Source of the DNA: Silvania confinis
Lineage (GTDB): Bacteria; Pseudomonadota; Gammaproteobacteria; Enterobacterales; Enterobacteriaceae
Length of the DNA stretch: 64,000 nucleotides
Direction of reading: 5' to 3'
Assembly (NCBI RefSeq): GCF_025564085.1
Contig: NZ_JAMGZJ010000067.1
Coordinates: 1 to 64,000, forward strand
The notes under the pieces were generated by a model. The model was not told the origin of the DNA. It worked only from the letters and a program-made list of their open reading frames with translations, and searched no databases. This document shows positions 53,870 through 63,872 of the stretch, one piece after another. Each line of letters begins with the position of its first letter. Within the stretch, counting starts at the first letter, position 1. Made by a program: the position numbers and the translations under genes.

Positions 53870-55243
53870 GTGGATCACCTGCCAATATTCTGTCAATTAC
53901 GTCATCGCGACTGCCTGCTCGTAGGGGGTGGCGATGTGGCTGAACGCAAAGCCCGCCTGCTGTTAGAGGCAGGTGCCCGACTCACCGTCAATGCTCTCGA
54001 CTTTGCCCCGCAGTTTACTGCATGGGCACAGGAAGGCATGCTCACCCTTGTCGAGGGTGAGTTCACCGAATCCCTGCTCGATACCTGCTGGCTGACCATT
54101 GCCGCCACCGACGACGATGCGGTCAACCAGCGCGTCAGCGACGCCTGTGAAGTGCGGCGTATCTTCTGCAACGTGGTAGATGCCCCGAAAGAGGCGAGCT
54201 TTATCATGCCGTCGATTATCGACCGCTCGCCGTTGATGGTGGCCGTCTCCTCCGGCGGAACATCGCCGGTGCTGGCGCGTCTGCTGCGCGAAAAACTGGA
54301 GGCGATCCTGCCGCAGCACCTGGGCAAAGTGGCTCACTATGCCGGGACATTACGTCCCCGGGTGAAGCAGCAGTTCGCAACCGTTGGCGAACGTCGACGC
54401 TTCTGGGAAAAGTTCTTTGTTAACGACCGGCTAGCCCAGTCGCTGGCAAATGAAGATCAAAAAGCGGTGGATGACACCACCGAGCAACTGCTGGCTGCCC
54501 CGCTCGATCACCGCGGTGAAGTGGTGCTGGTGGGCGCAGGTCCGGGCGATGCGGGTCTGTTAACGCTGAAGGGCCTGCAGCAGATCCAGCAGGCAGATGT
54601 GGTGGTGTATGACCGCCTGGTCTCTGATGACATCATGAATCTGGTTCGCCGCGATGCGGATCGGGTGTTTGTCGGCAAGCGCGCGGGATATCACTGTGTG
54701 CCTCAGGAAGAGATTAACCAGATCCTGCTGCGTGAAGCGCAAAAAGGAAAACGCGTGGTGCGTCTTAAAGGCGGCGATCCGTTTATCTTCGGGCGAGGTG
54801 GTGAAGAGCTTGAAACGCTGTGTAATGCGGGCATTCCGTTCTCGGTGGTGCCTGGCATTACGGCTGCATCGGGTTGTTCTGCCTATTCCGGTATTCCGCT
54901 GACCCACCGTGACTACGCCCAAAGCGTGCGCCTGGTTACCGGACACCTGAAAACCGGCGCTGAGCTGGACTGGCATAATCTGGCCGCTGAAAAGCAGACG
55001 CTGGTGTTCTACATGGGTCTGAACCAGGCCGCCACCATTCAGGCCAAACTGCTCGAACATGGCATGGATGCAGAGATGCCGGTGGCGCTGGTTGAAAATG
55101 GCACCTCCATCAAGCAGCGCGTGGTGAGCGGCGTCCTGACCCAGCTCGGTGAACTGGCCCAGCAGGTTGAAAGCCCGGCGCTGATTGTGGTCGGCCGCGT
55201 GGTGGCGCTGCGCGACAAACTCAACTGGTTCTCTAATCACTAA
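53870..55243 (+). CDS. cysG: Sirohaem synthase CysG (trifunctional)
   Basis: 457 residues from the GTG at 53870 (reads [10 protein letters not shown]), the E. coli length. The N-terminal half is the precorrin-2 dehydrogenase/ferrochelatase with [12 protein letters not shown]104 and phosphoserine-type S128. The C-terminal half is the SAM-dependent uroporphyrinogen III methyltransferase ([14 protein letters not shown] near 218-231, [20 protein letters not shown]). It makes the sirohaem used by NirB and sulfite reductase. The start is 11 bp after nirC. Confidence 0.98.
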   Translation: MDHLPIFCQLRHRDCLLVGGGDVAERKARLLLEAGARLTVNALDFAPQFTAWAQEGMLTLVEGEFTESLLDTCWLTIAATDDDAVNQRVSDACEVRRIFCNVVDAPKEASFIMPSIIDRSPLMVAVSSGGTSPVLARLLREKLEAILPQHLGKVAHYAGTLRPRVKQQFATVGERRRFWEKFFVNDRLAQSLANEDQKAVDDTTEQLLAAPLDHRGEVVLVGAGPGDAGLLTLKGLQQIQQADVVVYDRLVSDDIMNLVRRDADRVFVGKRAGYHCVPQEEINQILLREAQKGKRVVRLKGGDPFIFGRGGEELETLCNAGIPFSVVPGITAASGCSAYSGIPLTHRDYAQSVRLVTGHLKTGAELDWHNLAAEKQTLVFYMGLNQAATIQAKLLEHGMDAEMPVALVENGTSIKQRVVSGVLTQLGELAQQVESPALIVVGRVVALRDKLNWFSNH

Positions 55244-55271
55244 GCCAGACTGAACATATTCCCCGCTAAAA

Positions 55272-55295
55272 GAGTAGTCCTGTTATGGACTACTC
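55272..55295 (+). terminator. Hairpin after cysG
   Basis: GAGTAGTCC pairs perfectly with GGACTACTC over a 6-base loop, 28 bp after the cysG stop, followed by CTCTCTTACC. The stem is strong, the tail only partly T-rich. It probably ends the nir operon. Confidence 0.55.
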
Positions 55296-55377
55296 CTCTC
55301 TTACCGTGATCGATAAAATCCCCTCCGCGAAAGCACATTTTCTATATATTCCCTCACGTTACAGACAAGGAAGCGTT

Positions 55378-55548
55378 ATGTTCAAACTGGCAAAGATTGC
55401 CCTCATTGCAGGCATTCTGACCACCCTGACCGCTTGCACCGGCCATGTGCAAAATACCAAAAATAATTGCAGCTACGATTACCTACTGCACCCGGCGATC
55501 TCCATTTCGAAGATCATCGGCGGCTGTGGCCCGGCAGCTAATCAGTAA
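55378..55548 (+). CDS. yhfL: YhfL, small putative lipoprotein of unknown function
   Basis: 56 residues from the ATG at 55378, with AAGGAAG just upstream. The earlier in-frame ATG at 55285 lies in the cysG hairpin. A lipoprotein signal ends in the lipobox LTAC with lipidated C20. The mature part is only 37 residues, with two further cysteines (C31 and C50) that could form a disulfide and a conserved SYDYLLHPAISISKIIGG segment. No function is known. E. coli has a 55-residue version. Confidence 0.88.
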   Translation: MFKLAKIALIAGILTTLTACTGHVQNTKNNCSYDYLLHPAISISKIIGGCGPAANQ

Positions 55549-55563
55549 GCTTTTTTCAGGCAT

Positions 55564-55592
55564 AAAAAAACCGGGAATTTCCCGGTTTTTTT
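55564..55592. terminator. Bidirectional terminator between yhfL and trpS
   Basis: The stem CCGGGAA / TTCCCGG is flanked by A7 and T7, 15 bp after the yhfL stop and 15 bp before the trpS stop. It serves both convergent transcripts. Confidence 0.93.
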
Positions 55593-55607
55593 ACGTCTGG
55601 CTTAGAC

Positions 55608-56612
55608 TTATGGCTTCACCACAAACCCAATAGCTTCGTACACCGCTTTCAGGGTTTCAGAGGCGCGCGCGCTGGCTTTCTCAGCACCGTCTTTCATCAC
55701 TTTCTGCAGGAAGGCTTCGTCATTACGGTACTGGTTATAGCGCGCCTGCAACTCGGTAAGCATGCCGGAGACTGCATCAGCCACTTCACCTTTCAGATGA
55801 CCATACATTTTGCCTTCGAAGTGCTTCTCCAGCTCAGGAATGCTCTGCCCAGTAACGCCGGAGAGGATATCCAGCAGGTTAGAAACACCCGCTTTGTTCT
55901 GCACATCGTAACGCACCACAGCCGGCTCGTCAGAATCGGTGACCGCACGCTTGAGCTTCTTCACGACCGCTTTTGGATCTTCCAGCAGGCCGATCACGTT
56001 GTTACGATTATCGTCCGACTTGGACATCTTCTTGGTCGGATCCAGCAGGGACATCACGCGAGCGCCGGACTTCGGAATGAACGGCTCTGGCACCTTGAAG
56101 ACGTCGCCGTAAATCGCATTAAAGCGCTGGGCGATATCGCGGCTCAACTCCAGATGCTGTTTCTGGTCTTCACCCACGGGGACCTGGTTGGTCTGGTACA
56201 GTAGAATGTCGGCTGCCATCAGTACCGGGTAATCAAACAGACCGGCGTTGATGTTTTCAGCATAGCGGGCGGATTTGTCTTTGAACTGGGTCATGCGGCT
56301 CAGTTCGCCGAAATAGGTATAGCAGTTCAGTGCCCAGCCCAGCTGCGCATGCTCCGGTACGTGAGACTGAACGAAAATGGTGCTTTTCTCAGGGTCGATA
56401 CCGCAGGCCAGATACAGCGCCAGGGTGTCCAGCGTCGCTTTGCGCAGTTTTTCCGGATCCTGACGGGCGGTGATCGCGTGTAAGTCCACGATGCAGTAGA
56501 TGCAGTGGTAGTCGTCCTGCATGCCCACCCACTGACGCAGCGCACCCATATAGTTGCCAATGGTCAGTTCACCTGAGGGCTGTGCGCCACTAAAAACGAT
56601 GGGCTTAGTCAT
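55608..56612 (-). CDS. trpS: Tryptophanyl-tRNA synthetase
   Basis: 334 residues, the E. coli length. It is a class I synthetase with the HIGH-type motif TIGN (17-20, in [12 protein letters not shown]) and KMSKS in [10 protein letters not shown] (near 195-199). It is the last gene of the aroK-aroB-damX-dam-rpe-gph-trpS operon, and its start overlaps gph by 8 bp. Confidence 0.98.
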   Translation of the reverse strand: MTKPIVFSGAQPSGELTIGNYMGALRQWVGMQDDYHCIYCIVDLHAITARQDPEKLRKATLDTLALYLACGIDPEKSTIFVQSHVPEHAQLGWALNCYTYFGELSRMTQFKDKSARYAENINAGLFDYPVLMAADILLYQTNQVPVGEDQKQHLELSRDIAQRFNAIYGDVFKVPEPFIPKSGARVMSLLDPTKKMSKSDDNRNNVIGLLEDPKAVVKKLKRAVTDSDEPAVVRYDVQNKAGVSNLLDILSGVTGQSIPELEKHFEGKMYGHLKGEVADAVSGMLTELQARYNQYRNDEAFLQKVMKDGAEKASARASETLKAVYEAIGFVVKP

Positions 56613-57366
56613 TTTTCAATTCCTGATTTTCACTGTGCGAAAGCCCGAGCACGGGCAGTAAATCTTTGAAGTGGTCGAAGATAAAATCCGGCTCACTCAG
56701 CGTAATAGACTCACCGTAGTTGTAGCCATAGGTCAGGCCCACGGACGGGCAACCTGCAGCCCTGGCCGCCAGAATATCATTGCGCGAATCGCCAACAAAG
56801 AGCAGCGCGTCAGGGGTTAAGGATAATTTTCCTGCCACCAGCAGCAGCGGTTCCGGATGCGGCTTCTTGTTCTGCACGTCATCGCCACCCACAATCACGG
56901 AGAAGTACTTCGCGATATCCAGTGCTTCCAGCAGCGGCGCAACAAACGCCGTCGGTTTGTTAGTGACCAGCGCCAGCGGCATGCCGCTGCTGTGCAGCGC
57001 GCTCAGCGTACCGGCTACGTCAGGGAACAGGAAGCTACCTTCTTCTACCGTCTGCTCATAGAAACGGTTAAACAGCTTACGCAACACGCGAACCTGCTCT
57101 TCCTGTGGGATATCCGCATGATCGACGCCCGCTTTGCCCTGCGCCGCACGCTGGATGGCACGTTCCTGACGCGACCAGCTTAAGGCGCGCTCCATCAGTA
57201 CATCTGCACCGTTGCCAATCCACGTCACCACGCGATCTTCGCCCGCAACCGGCAGCTCCAGCGCATACAGCGCCTGATCAACTGCGCTGGTTAAGCCCGG
57301 CGCGCTGTCAACCAGCGTACCGTCGAGGTCAAACGCAACGCCCCGAATTGCCTGCAAATTATCCAT
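56605..57366 (-). CDS. gph: Phosphoglycolate phosphatase
   Basis: 253 residues (252 in E. coli). It is a HAD hydrolase with nucleophile D13 and acid/base D15 in DLDGTLVDS, motif II VTNKP, and motif III K followed by GDSRND. It removes 2-phosphoglycolate produced from DNA-damage repair. It overlaps rpe by 8 bp and trpS by 8 bp. Confidence 0.97.
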   Translation of the reverse strand: MDNLQAIRGVAFDLDGTLVDSAPGLTSAVDQALYALELPVAGEDRVVTWIGNGADVLMERALSWSRQERAIQRAAQGKAGVDHADIPQEEQVRVLRKLFNRFYEQTVEEGSFLFPDVAGTLSALHSSGMPLALVTNKPTAFVAPLLEALDIAKYFSVIVGGDDVQNKKPHPEPLLLVAGKLSLTPDALLFVGDSRNDILAARAAGCPSVGLTYGYNYGESITLSEPDFIFDHFKDLLPVLGLSHSENQELKND

Positions 57367-58036
57367 GACTTACCTTCGCCAGTTCACTGCGCATCTCATC
57401 AATGACTTTTTTGTAGTCCGGCTGATCGAAAATCGCCGACCCCGCCACGAACATATCCGCACCGGCTGCGGCGATTTCGCCAATATTGTTCACCTTCACG
57501 CCGCCATCCACTTCCAGACGAATATCGTAACCGGATTCGTCGATACGACGACGCACTTCACGCAGCTTATCCAGCGTCTGTGGGATGAATGACTGACCGC
57601 CAAAGCCCGGGTTTACGGACATCAGCAGGATCACGTCCAGCTTGTCCATCACGTAATCGAGATAGCTCAGCGGTGTCGCCGGGTTAAACACCAGGCCGGC
57701 CTTACAGCCGTGCTCTTTGATAAGCTGCAAGGTGCGATCGACGTGTTCAGAGGCTTCAGGATGGAAGGTAATGATGCTGGCCCCTGCGGCGGCAAAATCC
57801 GGCACAATGCGATCAACCGGTTTGACCATCAGGTGCACATCAATCGGCGCGGTTACGCCATACTTGCGCAGTGCCTTCAGCACCATCGGTCCGATGGTCA
57901 GGTTAGGCACATAGTGGTTATCCATAACGTCGAAATGAACGACATCCGCACCGGCAGCCAGTGCTTTCGCGGTGTCTTCGCCCAGACGGGCAAAATCAGC
58001 CGACAGAATTGAGGGTGCAATCAAATACTGTTTCAT
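57359..58036 (-). CDS. rpe: Ribulose-phosphate 3-epimerase
   Basis: 225 residues from the ATG at 58034-58036, the E. coli length. A second ATG 6 bp upstream would abut the AAGGAG site. It is a TIM-barrel metalloenzyme of the pentose phosphate pathway. Metal ligands are H34 and D36 (VHFDVMD), H67 (DVHLMV) and D in LEVDGGV near 174-180. It follows dam, with 41 bp between them. Confidence 0.98.
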   Translation of the reverse strand: MKQYLIAPSILSADFARLGEDTAKALAAGADVVHFDVMDNHYVPNLTIGPMVLKALRKYGVTAPIDVHLMVKPVDRIVPDFAAAGASIITFHPEASEHVDRTLQLIKEHGCKAGLVFNPATPLSYLDYVMDKLDVILLMSVNPGFGGQSFIPQTLDKLREVRRRIDESGYDIRLEVDGGVKVNNIGEIAAAGADMFVAGSAIFDQPDYKKVIDEMRSELAKVSHG

Positions 58037-58077
58037 CCGCATCTCCTTGAACTGTGTTTAACGGCGGGCGAAACGGC

Positions 58078-58893
58078 TCAGGGTCGATAGAGAGCCAGCA
58101 GTTCGTCCACCTTTTTACGTGTACCGCCGTTGCTGCTGATGCTGCGCCGGACTTTGACGACATGCCGTTCGGTCGCCAGGTGGTACCACTCGCGGGTCAA
58201 TGCCGTGTCGTGGTTTGAAATCAATACCGGGATCTGCTGGTTCACCAGGCCTTCGGCGATTTGCGCCAGATGGGCCTGCTGTTCCATATTAAAACTGTTG
58301 GTGTGATACGCCGTAAAGTTTGCCGTCGCTGAAAGCGGCGCATAGGGCGGATCGCAGTAGACAACCGAATCCTGTTTTGCACGAGCCATGCTGTCGGCAT
58401 ACGACTCGCAGAAGAATTGGGCATTCTGCGCCTTTTGCGCAAAATGATACAACTCGTTCTCCGGGAAGTAGGGGCGCTTATAGCGGCCAAACGGCACGTT
58501 GAATTCCCCACGCAGGTTGTACCGGCACAGACCGTTGTAGCCATGGCGATTGAGATACAGGAACAGCACTGCGCGTCGGAACAGATCGGTACTCTGATTA
58601 AATTCCTGACGGAACTGGTAATACAATACCGGATCGTTAGTTTCAGGCGTAAAGAGTTTACGCGCTTCCTGAACGTACTCGTCGGTACGCTCTTTAACGA
58701 TGGTATAGAGGCTGATCAGGTCGATGTTGATATCCGCAAGGATATAACGGGAATAATCGGTATTCAGAAATACCGATCCCGCGCCAACAAACGGCTCTAC
58801 AAGGCACTCGCCTGGCGGCAGGTGTTTTTGAATATCATCGAGCAGGGGGTATTTCCCCCCTGCCCATTTCAGAAAAGCGCGATTTTTTTTCAT
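58078..58893 (-). CDS. dam: DNA adenine methyltransferase Dam (GATC)
   Basis: 271 residues (278 in E. coli). It methylates adenine in GATC and so controls mismatch repair, SeqA-timed replication and some promoters. SAM-binding FVGAGS (35-40) and catalytic DPPY (181-184) are at the expected positions. The C-terminus is a few residues shorter than in E. coli. It is the housekeeping copy by context (damX-dam-rpe), not a phage methylase. It lies 67 bp after damX. Confidence 0.98.
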   Translation of the reverse strand: MKKNRAFLKWAGGKYPLLDDIQKHLPPGECLVEPFVGAGSVFLNTDYSRYILADINIDLISLYTIVKERTDEYVQEARKLFTPETNDPVLYYQFRQEFNQSTDLFRRAVLFLYLNRHGYNGLCRYNLRGEFNVPFGRYKRPYFPENELYHFAQKAQNAQFFCESYADSMARAKQDSVVYCDPPYAPLSATANFTAYHTNSFNMEQQAHLAQIAEGLVNQQIPVLISNHDTALTREWYHLATERHVVKVRRSISSNGGTRKKVDELLALYRP

Positions 58894-58960
58894 GCTGACT
58901 AACTAATTACACCTTCTCCGGCTGTGGAGAAAGCTCCGACAGCATCCTGCGCTTCACAGA

Positions 58961-60268
58961 TTACTTCAAATCGGACTGAACCTGACGGATCGGTTTCGCC
59001 CACGGGTTTTTTGCCTGAACATCGGCTGGCAGTGTGGCAACAGCGCGTTTCGCTTCGTCTTTCGAGCCATACACACCGCTCACCAGCACGTACCACGGCT
59101 GACCGTTACGGGTTGTCTCGTAAACCACGAAGTTTTTCAGATTCGATTTATTCGCCCAGCTGTTCAGATTGTCATAGCTGGAAGAACTGCTCAACTGCAG
59201 CGTGTAGTTGCTGGAAGGAGCAGATTTCAACGAACCCACATTGCCCGCGGATTTACCGGTGCTGGCAGCGGCTGTCGGCTTGGATGCCGCCGGAGTCGAA
59301 GCCGTTGCCGTCGCGGCTGGCGCTGTAGTCGCTGTCGCTTTTGGCGCAGTGGCTGTTGCAGCAGGTGCGGTGGTCGGTGCGCGAGTAACAGTTTCAGTGT
59401 GTTTCGGCTGAGTAACCGCTTTTGGCTCCTCCGCTTTCGCGACTGGCTGCGGCTTCACTTCACGCTTCGGCTCAATAACCGTCTGCTTACGTTCCTGCTG
59501 TGCGGCAGGCTTGGTCTGACGCGGCGTAGATTCTGTTGTTGCCGCCGCATGCTGCTGGCTGGCAGCACCACGGATTGGCGCAACGGTCGCAGGTTCGGTC
59601 GGCAGCGTAGAGTTGACCACCACGTTGTTGACCTGCTCCTGATTCTGCGGCTGGGTCAGCGCATTATTCAGATCGCCCTGAACTTCAACACGCTGCTGGC
59701 CCTGCGGAGTTACAGGGGCCTGGCCCTCAGTCGGCGTGGACGCCACTGGCGGCAAGGAGATATCCTGCTGGGTATTCCCGGCAGTATTCTCGGCAGATGT
59801 GGTGCCTGGCGCTGGCTGAGTACTTCCATTTGCCTGATCGGCAGTATCACCAGAAAGGTTGATACTCTTCTCGCCGGAGGCGGTTTGATCGGCTGGTGCT
59901 GACGGTGCTTTAAGCGCGGAGCCAATGCCGATAATCAGCAACAGCAGAACCAGTATGCCAAGACCCATCATGATGTACTGACGCGAGGCGGGCTTTGCCG
60001 CAGCGGCTTTACGCTTACGTGGACGACGCTCAACGGCCTCTTCGTCCACTAACTCATCGTCGGACTCATAGTCATCTTCTTCACGAACAGGGCGCTCTTC
60101 ACGAACAGGGCGGCTACGCGATGGACGCTGGTCATCGGTATCCAGATCAACTTCATCAAAGTTGATTTGCGGTTCGTTATCACGTTCAGAAGACTGACGA
60201 GTACGACCACCAGTACGACGATCGCTGGGATCGGGTTTCAGCTCGTCTTCTGGTTTGAATTCATCCAT
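58961..60268 (-). CDS. damX: Cell-division SPOR-domain membrane protein DamX
   Basis: 435 residues (428 in E. coli). It has a cytoplasmic acidic and arginine-rich N-terminus with [13 protein letters not shown] repeats (about 50-67), one membrane segment (about 102-124), and a long low-complexity Thr/Ala/Pro/Gln periplasmic linker. A C-terminal SPOR domain (about 350-430) binds denuded septal peptidoglycan. The linker (about 290-335) is rich in [20 protein letters not shown] repeats and likely variable between strains. Confidence 0.96.
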   Translation of the reverse strand: MDEFKPEDELKPDPSDRRTGGRTRQSSERDNEPQINFDEVDLDTDDQRPSRSRPVREERPVREEDDYESDDELVDEEAVERRPRKRKAAAAKPASRQYIMMGLGILVLLLLIIGIGSALKAPSAPADQTASGEKSINLSGDTADQANGSTQPAPGTTSAENTAGNTQQDISLPPVASTPTEGQAPVTPQGQQRVEVQGDLNNALTQPQNQEQVNNVVVNSTLPTEPATVAPIRGAASQQHAAATTESTPRQTKPAAQQERKQTVIEPKREVKPQPVAKAEEPKAVTQPKHTETVTRAPTTAPAATATAPKATATTAPAATATASTPAASKPTAAASTGKSAGNVGSLKSAPSSNYTLQLSSSSSYDNLNSWANKSNLKNFVVYETTRNGQPWYVLVSGVYGSKDEAKRAVATLPADVQAKNPWAKPIRQVQSDLK

Positions 60269-60360
60269 TTAACACCCCACTCAAAGGCTTATGCCTACGA
60301 CTTTGCATTTCACCTGAAGCTAAATGGCCACGTTTTATCGCAGCCAGACCTTTCTAATTT

Positions 60361-61449
60361 TTACGCTTGCTGGCAATCAGCAATTGCGCCAAGTACGACA
60401 TCGTGCGGTACACCGCCACGCACTTCACTCTTACCTACTGCAAGCGGGAGTACCAGTCGCATCTCGCCTGCCAATACTTTTTTATCGCGCATCATATGCG
60501 GCAAATAGGCTTGCGCAGACATTTCTCGCGGCCCTGTCACCGGTAACCCGGCGCGCTCAAGCAGCGTGATAATGCGTTGTGTCTCAGCCGCTGTGAACTG
60601 ACCCAGGCGCTCCGCAGTACGTGCGGCCATCACCATGCCCGCCGCGACAGCTTCACCATGCAACCAGTTGCCATAGCCCATTTCGGCTTCAATAGCGTGG
60701 CCGTAGGTGTGCCCCAGATTCAGTAAAGCACGTAAGCCGGTTTCGCGCTCGTCTGCGGCAACGACTTCTGCTTTCAGCTCACAGCAACGGCGAATACAGT
60801 ACGCCATCGCCTGACCATCAAGACGCAACAAGGCATCCATATTCTCTTCGAGCCAGCTAAAGAACTCGCCGTCCAGAATAATGCCGTATTTGATCACTTC
60901 CGCCAGCCCGGAGGCCAGCTCACGCTGAGGCAACGTTTTAAGACAGTCGAGATCCACCACCACCGAAGCGGGCTGGTAGAAGGCACCTATCATATTTTTG
61001 CCAAGCGGATGATTGACGGCAGTTTTGCCGCCAACAGAAGAGTCGACCTGCGACAACAACGTGGTTGGGATCTGAATAAAGCGCACGCCACGTTGATAAC
61101 TTGCCGCAGCAAAGCCCGTAAGATCGCCAACAACACCGCCGCCTAAAGCAAGCAGTGTAGTGTCGCGACCGTGCGGTTTTTGCAGTAATGCGGTAAAGAC
61201 GGTATCCAGTACCGTCAGGCTTTTATACTGCTCGCCATCAGGCAGAATCACACTGTCGACCTTCACGCCAGCCCGTTCAAGCTGCTGACGTACGCGGTCG
61301 AGATAAAGCGGAGCCAGCGTCTCATTGGTGACCAGCATAGCCTGATCACCCGCTTTCAGTGGTAAGAAGGAAGCTGGGTCGTTAAACAAACCAGCCGCGA
61401 TAGTGATAGGGTAACTCCGTTCCCCGAGAGTAACTGTAATCCTCTCCAT
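60361..61449 (-). CDS. aroB: 3-Dehydroquinate synthase
   Basis: 362 residues, the E. coli length. It is an NAD- and Zn-dependent enzyme converting DAHP to 3-dehydroquinate. Visible features: [13 protein letters not shown] (near 103-115), [18 protein letters not shown] (near 139-156), and zinc-binding histidines in [11 protein letters not shown] (near 247-257) and [10 protein letters not shown]. It lies 57 bp after aroK. Confidence 0.98.
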   Translation of the reverse strand: MERITVTLGERSYPITIAAGLFNDPASFLPLKAGDQAMLVTNETLAPLYLDRVRQQLERAGVKVDSVILPDGEQYKSLTVLDTVFTALLQKPHGRDTTLLALGGGVVGDLTGFAAASYQRGVRFIQIPTTLLSQVDSSVGGKTAVNHPLGKNMIGAFYQPASVVVDLDCLKTLPQRELASGLAEVIKYGIILDGEFFSWLEENMDALLRLDGQAMAYCIRRCCELKAEVVAADERETGLRALLNLGHTYGHAIEAEMGYGNWLHGEAVAAGMVMAARTAERLGQFTAAETQRIITLLERAGLPVTGPREMSAQAYLPHMMRDKKVLAGEMRLVLPLAVGKSEVRGGVPHDVVLGAIADCQQA

Positions 61450-61506
61450 AGCGCGACATCCACCTTAAATGCTTTTACCCGCAGGCGAGTGTATATAAAG
61501 CCAGAA

Positions 61507-62028
61507 TCAGTTGCTTTCCAGCATATTAATAATCTGGTTTGCGACCACTTTAGCGCTCTGGTCATCGGTGCGAATGGTGACGTCAGCAATCTCTTCGTAC
61601 AGCGGATTGCGTTCCCCAGCCAGGGCTTCCAGAACTTCACGTGGAGGCGTCTCAACCTGCAGCAACGGGCGTTTCTTATCACGCTGCGTACGCGCCAGCT
61701 GTTTTTCGATGGTCGTTTCGAGATAGACCACCACACCGCGGGCGGAGAGACGGTTGCGAGTTTCGCGAGATTTTACAGAGCCGCCGCCAGTAGCCAGCAC
61801 AATGCCCTGTTTTTCCGTAAGTTCATTAATGACTTTTTCTTCTCGGTCACGGAAACCCTCTTCGCCTTCTACATCGAAGACCCAGCCCACATCAGCTCCG
61901 GTGCGTTTCTCAATCTCTTGATCAGAATCGTAAAATTCCATATTGAGTTGTTGAGCTAACTGACGCCCAATAGTGCTTTTGCCGGCACCCATAGGCCCAA
62001 CCAGAAAGATATTACGTTTCTCTGCCAT
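61507..62028 (-). CDS. aroK: Shikimate kinase I
   Basis: 173 residues from the ATG at 62026-62028 ([14 protein letters not shown]), the E. coli length. The open frame extends upstream to 62370, but that is control region. Walker A is GPMGAGKST (11-19), the shikimate-binding DxD is D34/D36 type (YDSDQEIE) and the second glycine loop is GGGSV (near 80-84). It is the first gene of the aroK-trpS operon. Confidence 0.98.
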   Translation of the reverse strand: MAEKRNIFLVGPMGAGKSTIGRQLAQQLNMEFYDSDQEIEKRTGADVGWVFDVEGEEGFRDREEKVINELTEKQGIVLATGGGSVKSRETRNRLSARGVVVYLETTIEKQLARTQRDKKRPLLQVETPPREVLEALAGERNPLYEEIADVTIRTDDQSAKVVANQIINMLESN

Positions 62029-62323
62029 TTTTTCGGTACTACTAAGACTATTCGTTAATGATAAACCCGCTTCGCCGATACCTGGCGAACAGGACATGAA
62101 CTGAAACCTCATATGCGATAGAGCGAGAGTCAGACTAAAAATTATCTCAGCACTCCGGCTTGTTTGGCAATAGATTAAATCACCAGACCTGCCGCTTAAG
62201 ACATTCAGGGTGCAAGATTTGGTAAGCTGATTCTCAAATCGGTACTCCTTGTATGCTAATTCATGCCTCACGTCAAACATCTGCAACAAACTGAATGCAA
62301 AATCAGGCAAGCAATCTTGCTGC
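62029..62323 (-). other. aroK upstream control region
   Basis: 295 bp without a convincing gene. A candidate promoter is TTGACG (62271-62276), 16 bp spacer, ATACAA (62249-62254) on the minus strand. That gives a leader of about 210-220 bases before aroK, including a palindrome-like TTCGCCAGGTATCGGCGAA segment (62075-62093). No clear operator was seen. hofQ ends at its upstream edge, so read-through from the hof genes is possible. Confidence 0.45.
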
Positions 62324-63559
62324 TTATGGCGTAGCAACCAGGCGAGGGGTGATAAAAACCACCAGTTCACGCCGTTCGTTATCTTTCCCCTGGTGGCGGA
62401 ACAACTGCCCCAGCAAGGGGAGGCGACTTAATCCTGGTACACTTTCATTTTTAGTTTTGTGCTTCTGAGAAAAAATTCCGCCTAAAGCCAGCGTTTCGCC
62501 ACTTTTGACCTCGACCTGCGTCTCGATCTCCTGCTTATCAATGGCCATGGTTTCGCCATCGGCCTGCTTCAGCACCTCGCCCGGCGTATTTTCGCTGATC
62601 CGCAGCTTCAGACGCACGCGCCCTTTGTCCAGTACCACTGGCGTCACCTCCATCCCCAGTACCGCCTCTTTAAACTCTACCGATGTGGCGCCGCTTTCAC
62701 CGCTGGAGACCTGATAGGGGATTTCCGTACCTTGTTTAATGCTGGCAGGCTGCATGTGCGACGCCAGCAGCCGCGGGCTGGCGATGATATCGACCTGCTG
62801 CTTTTGCTCCAACGCGGAAAGCTCGAGATCCAGTAAGCGGCCATTAATGCGGCCAATATTAAAACCGACCTGGGTGGTGGCATTGCTCACGGCGAGATTG
62901 CTACTCAGCGTGGTCACCTGCCCAGGGCTACCGGGATTGTCCGCCTGTGCCAGATTCCATTTCACCCCCAGCTCGCGCAGGCTTTTCTCACTCATGGTGA
63001 CAATGTGCGCAGCCAATTCCACTTGTGCGACGGGTAAATCCATCTGCGAAACCCAATGCTGCAACGCATCCAGCGCCGCGCGGTTGTCCCGAACCAGCAG
63101 CCGGTTGGTGCGTTTGTCCACCGCGAGGCTACCCTTGGGGCTCAGGAGCTTTTCTGCCGCAGGCAGCAAGTCACCAGCATCAGCATAAGAGAAAGGAAAG
63201 CTGCGCGCCTCCAGCGGGGCATTGAGCTGCCTCTTTACCTGCTCGGCCTCTTTCCTGACCTGCTGTTGTTGCTGCCAGGCGGCAGAGTGGATATAAAAAA
63301 TACCCTCCTGCTGGCGCATAACCAGCCCTGCGCTGGCGACCACCGTTCGTAGCGCCTGCTGCCAGGGAACGCGCGTCAGGCGAAGGGAGACGTTGCCACC
63401 CACGTCCGGCGCAATAATCATGTTGTGGTTCTCCTGCTCCGCCAGTGCCTGCAGAAGCTGGGCAACCGGCACATCATCTACCACCAGCGTCACGGCTGCG
63501 TGAGGGGCTGCCAGCGTTTGGCTGGTGATGAGTAGCAGTGCGACGATCCCTGTCTTCAT
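62324..63559 (-). CDS. hofQ: HofQ, outer-membrane secretin for DNA utilisation
   Basis: 411 residues (412 in E. coli). The signal peptide ([17 protein letters not shown]) leads to secretin N-domains (about 22-160, AMIN/STN-like: [20 protein letters not shown]) and a C-terminal secretin pore domain (about 230-405, with [17 protein letters not shown] and VVFITPRLV). It is homologous to PilQ. In E. coli the hofMNOPQ genes are needed to use DNA as a nutrient. It starts within hofP (86 bp overlap). Confidence 0.95.
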   Translation of the reverse strand: MKTGIVALLLITSQTLAAPHAAVTLVVDDVPVAQLLQALAEQENHNMIIAPDVGGNVSLRLTRVPWQQALRTVVASAGLVMRQQEGIFYIHSAAWQQQQQVRKEAEQVKRQLNAPLEARSFPFSYADAGDLLPAAEKLLSPKGSLAVDKRTNRLLVRDNRAALDALQHWVSQMDLPVAQVELAAHIVTMSEKSLRELGVKWNLAQADNPGSPGQVTTLSSNLAVSNATTQVGFNIGRINGRLLDLELSALEQKQQVDIIASPRLLASHMQPASIKQGTEIPYQVSSGESGATSVEFKEAVLGMEVTPVVLDKGRVRLKLRISENTPGEVLKQADGETMAIDKQEIETQVEVKSGETLALGGIFSQKHKTKNESVPGLSRLPLLGQLFRHQGKDNERRELVVFITPRLVATP

Positions 63560-63872
63560 TTTGTGTCATTCCTTGTCGTTGCCATCGCCATCGCGCCGGT
63601 TCACATCGGCCGAGCGTGTCGATGACCAGTTCATTTTCATTCAGCACAACCACGCGTCCGCCTGTCGGCAGTGATTCGCCGTGGCGTACGCGCAGCCAAC
63701 GTGCCTGTTCGTCCCTGACAATGCCTACCGGGACCGGCCCCATGACAAAACCGGCATAGCGCCACTGGCTAAGTGCAGCATTGGGGCAACGTGATTCCGG
63801 TGCCTTAAACGGATCGCGCATACCGAGAATCAGCGGCAGCAGTAGCCACAGCCAGCCCTGTTTACCCCGCAT
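63474..63872 (-). CDS. hofP: HofP, putative PilP-like DNA utilisation protein
   Basis: 132 residues (134 in E. coli as remembered). The N-terminal hydrophobic signal or anchor (GWLWLLLPLILG) precedes a small domain with two cysteines (C29 and C89 region). It occupies the PilP position of pilMNOPQ operons. The last 29 residues, arginine/threonine-rich, are read through an 86 bp overlap with the hofQ start, so the true end depends on this overlap being genuine. The start overlaps hofO by 11 bp. Confidence 0.82.
   Translation of the reverse strand: MRGKQGWLWLLLPLILGMRDPFKAPESRCPNAALSQWRYAGFVMGPVPVGIVRDEQARWLRVRHGESLPTGGRVVVLNENELVIDTLGRCEPARWRWQRQGMTQNEDRDRRTATHHQPNAGSPSRSRDAGGR

Noticed and set aside
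62029..62370. An N-terminal extension of aroK by 114 codons.
   Set aside because: The extra sequence has no family match, crosses the aroK control region and overlaps hofQ. The start at 62028 gives the exact shikimate kinase I length.
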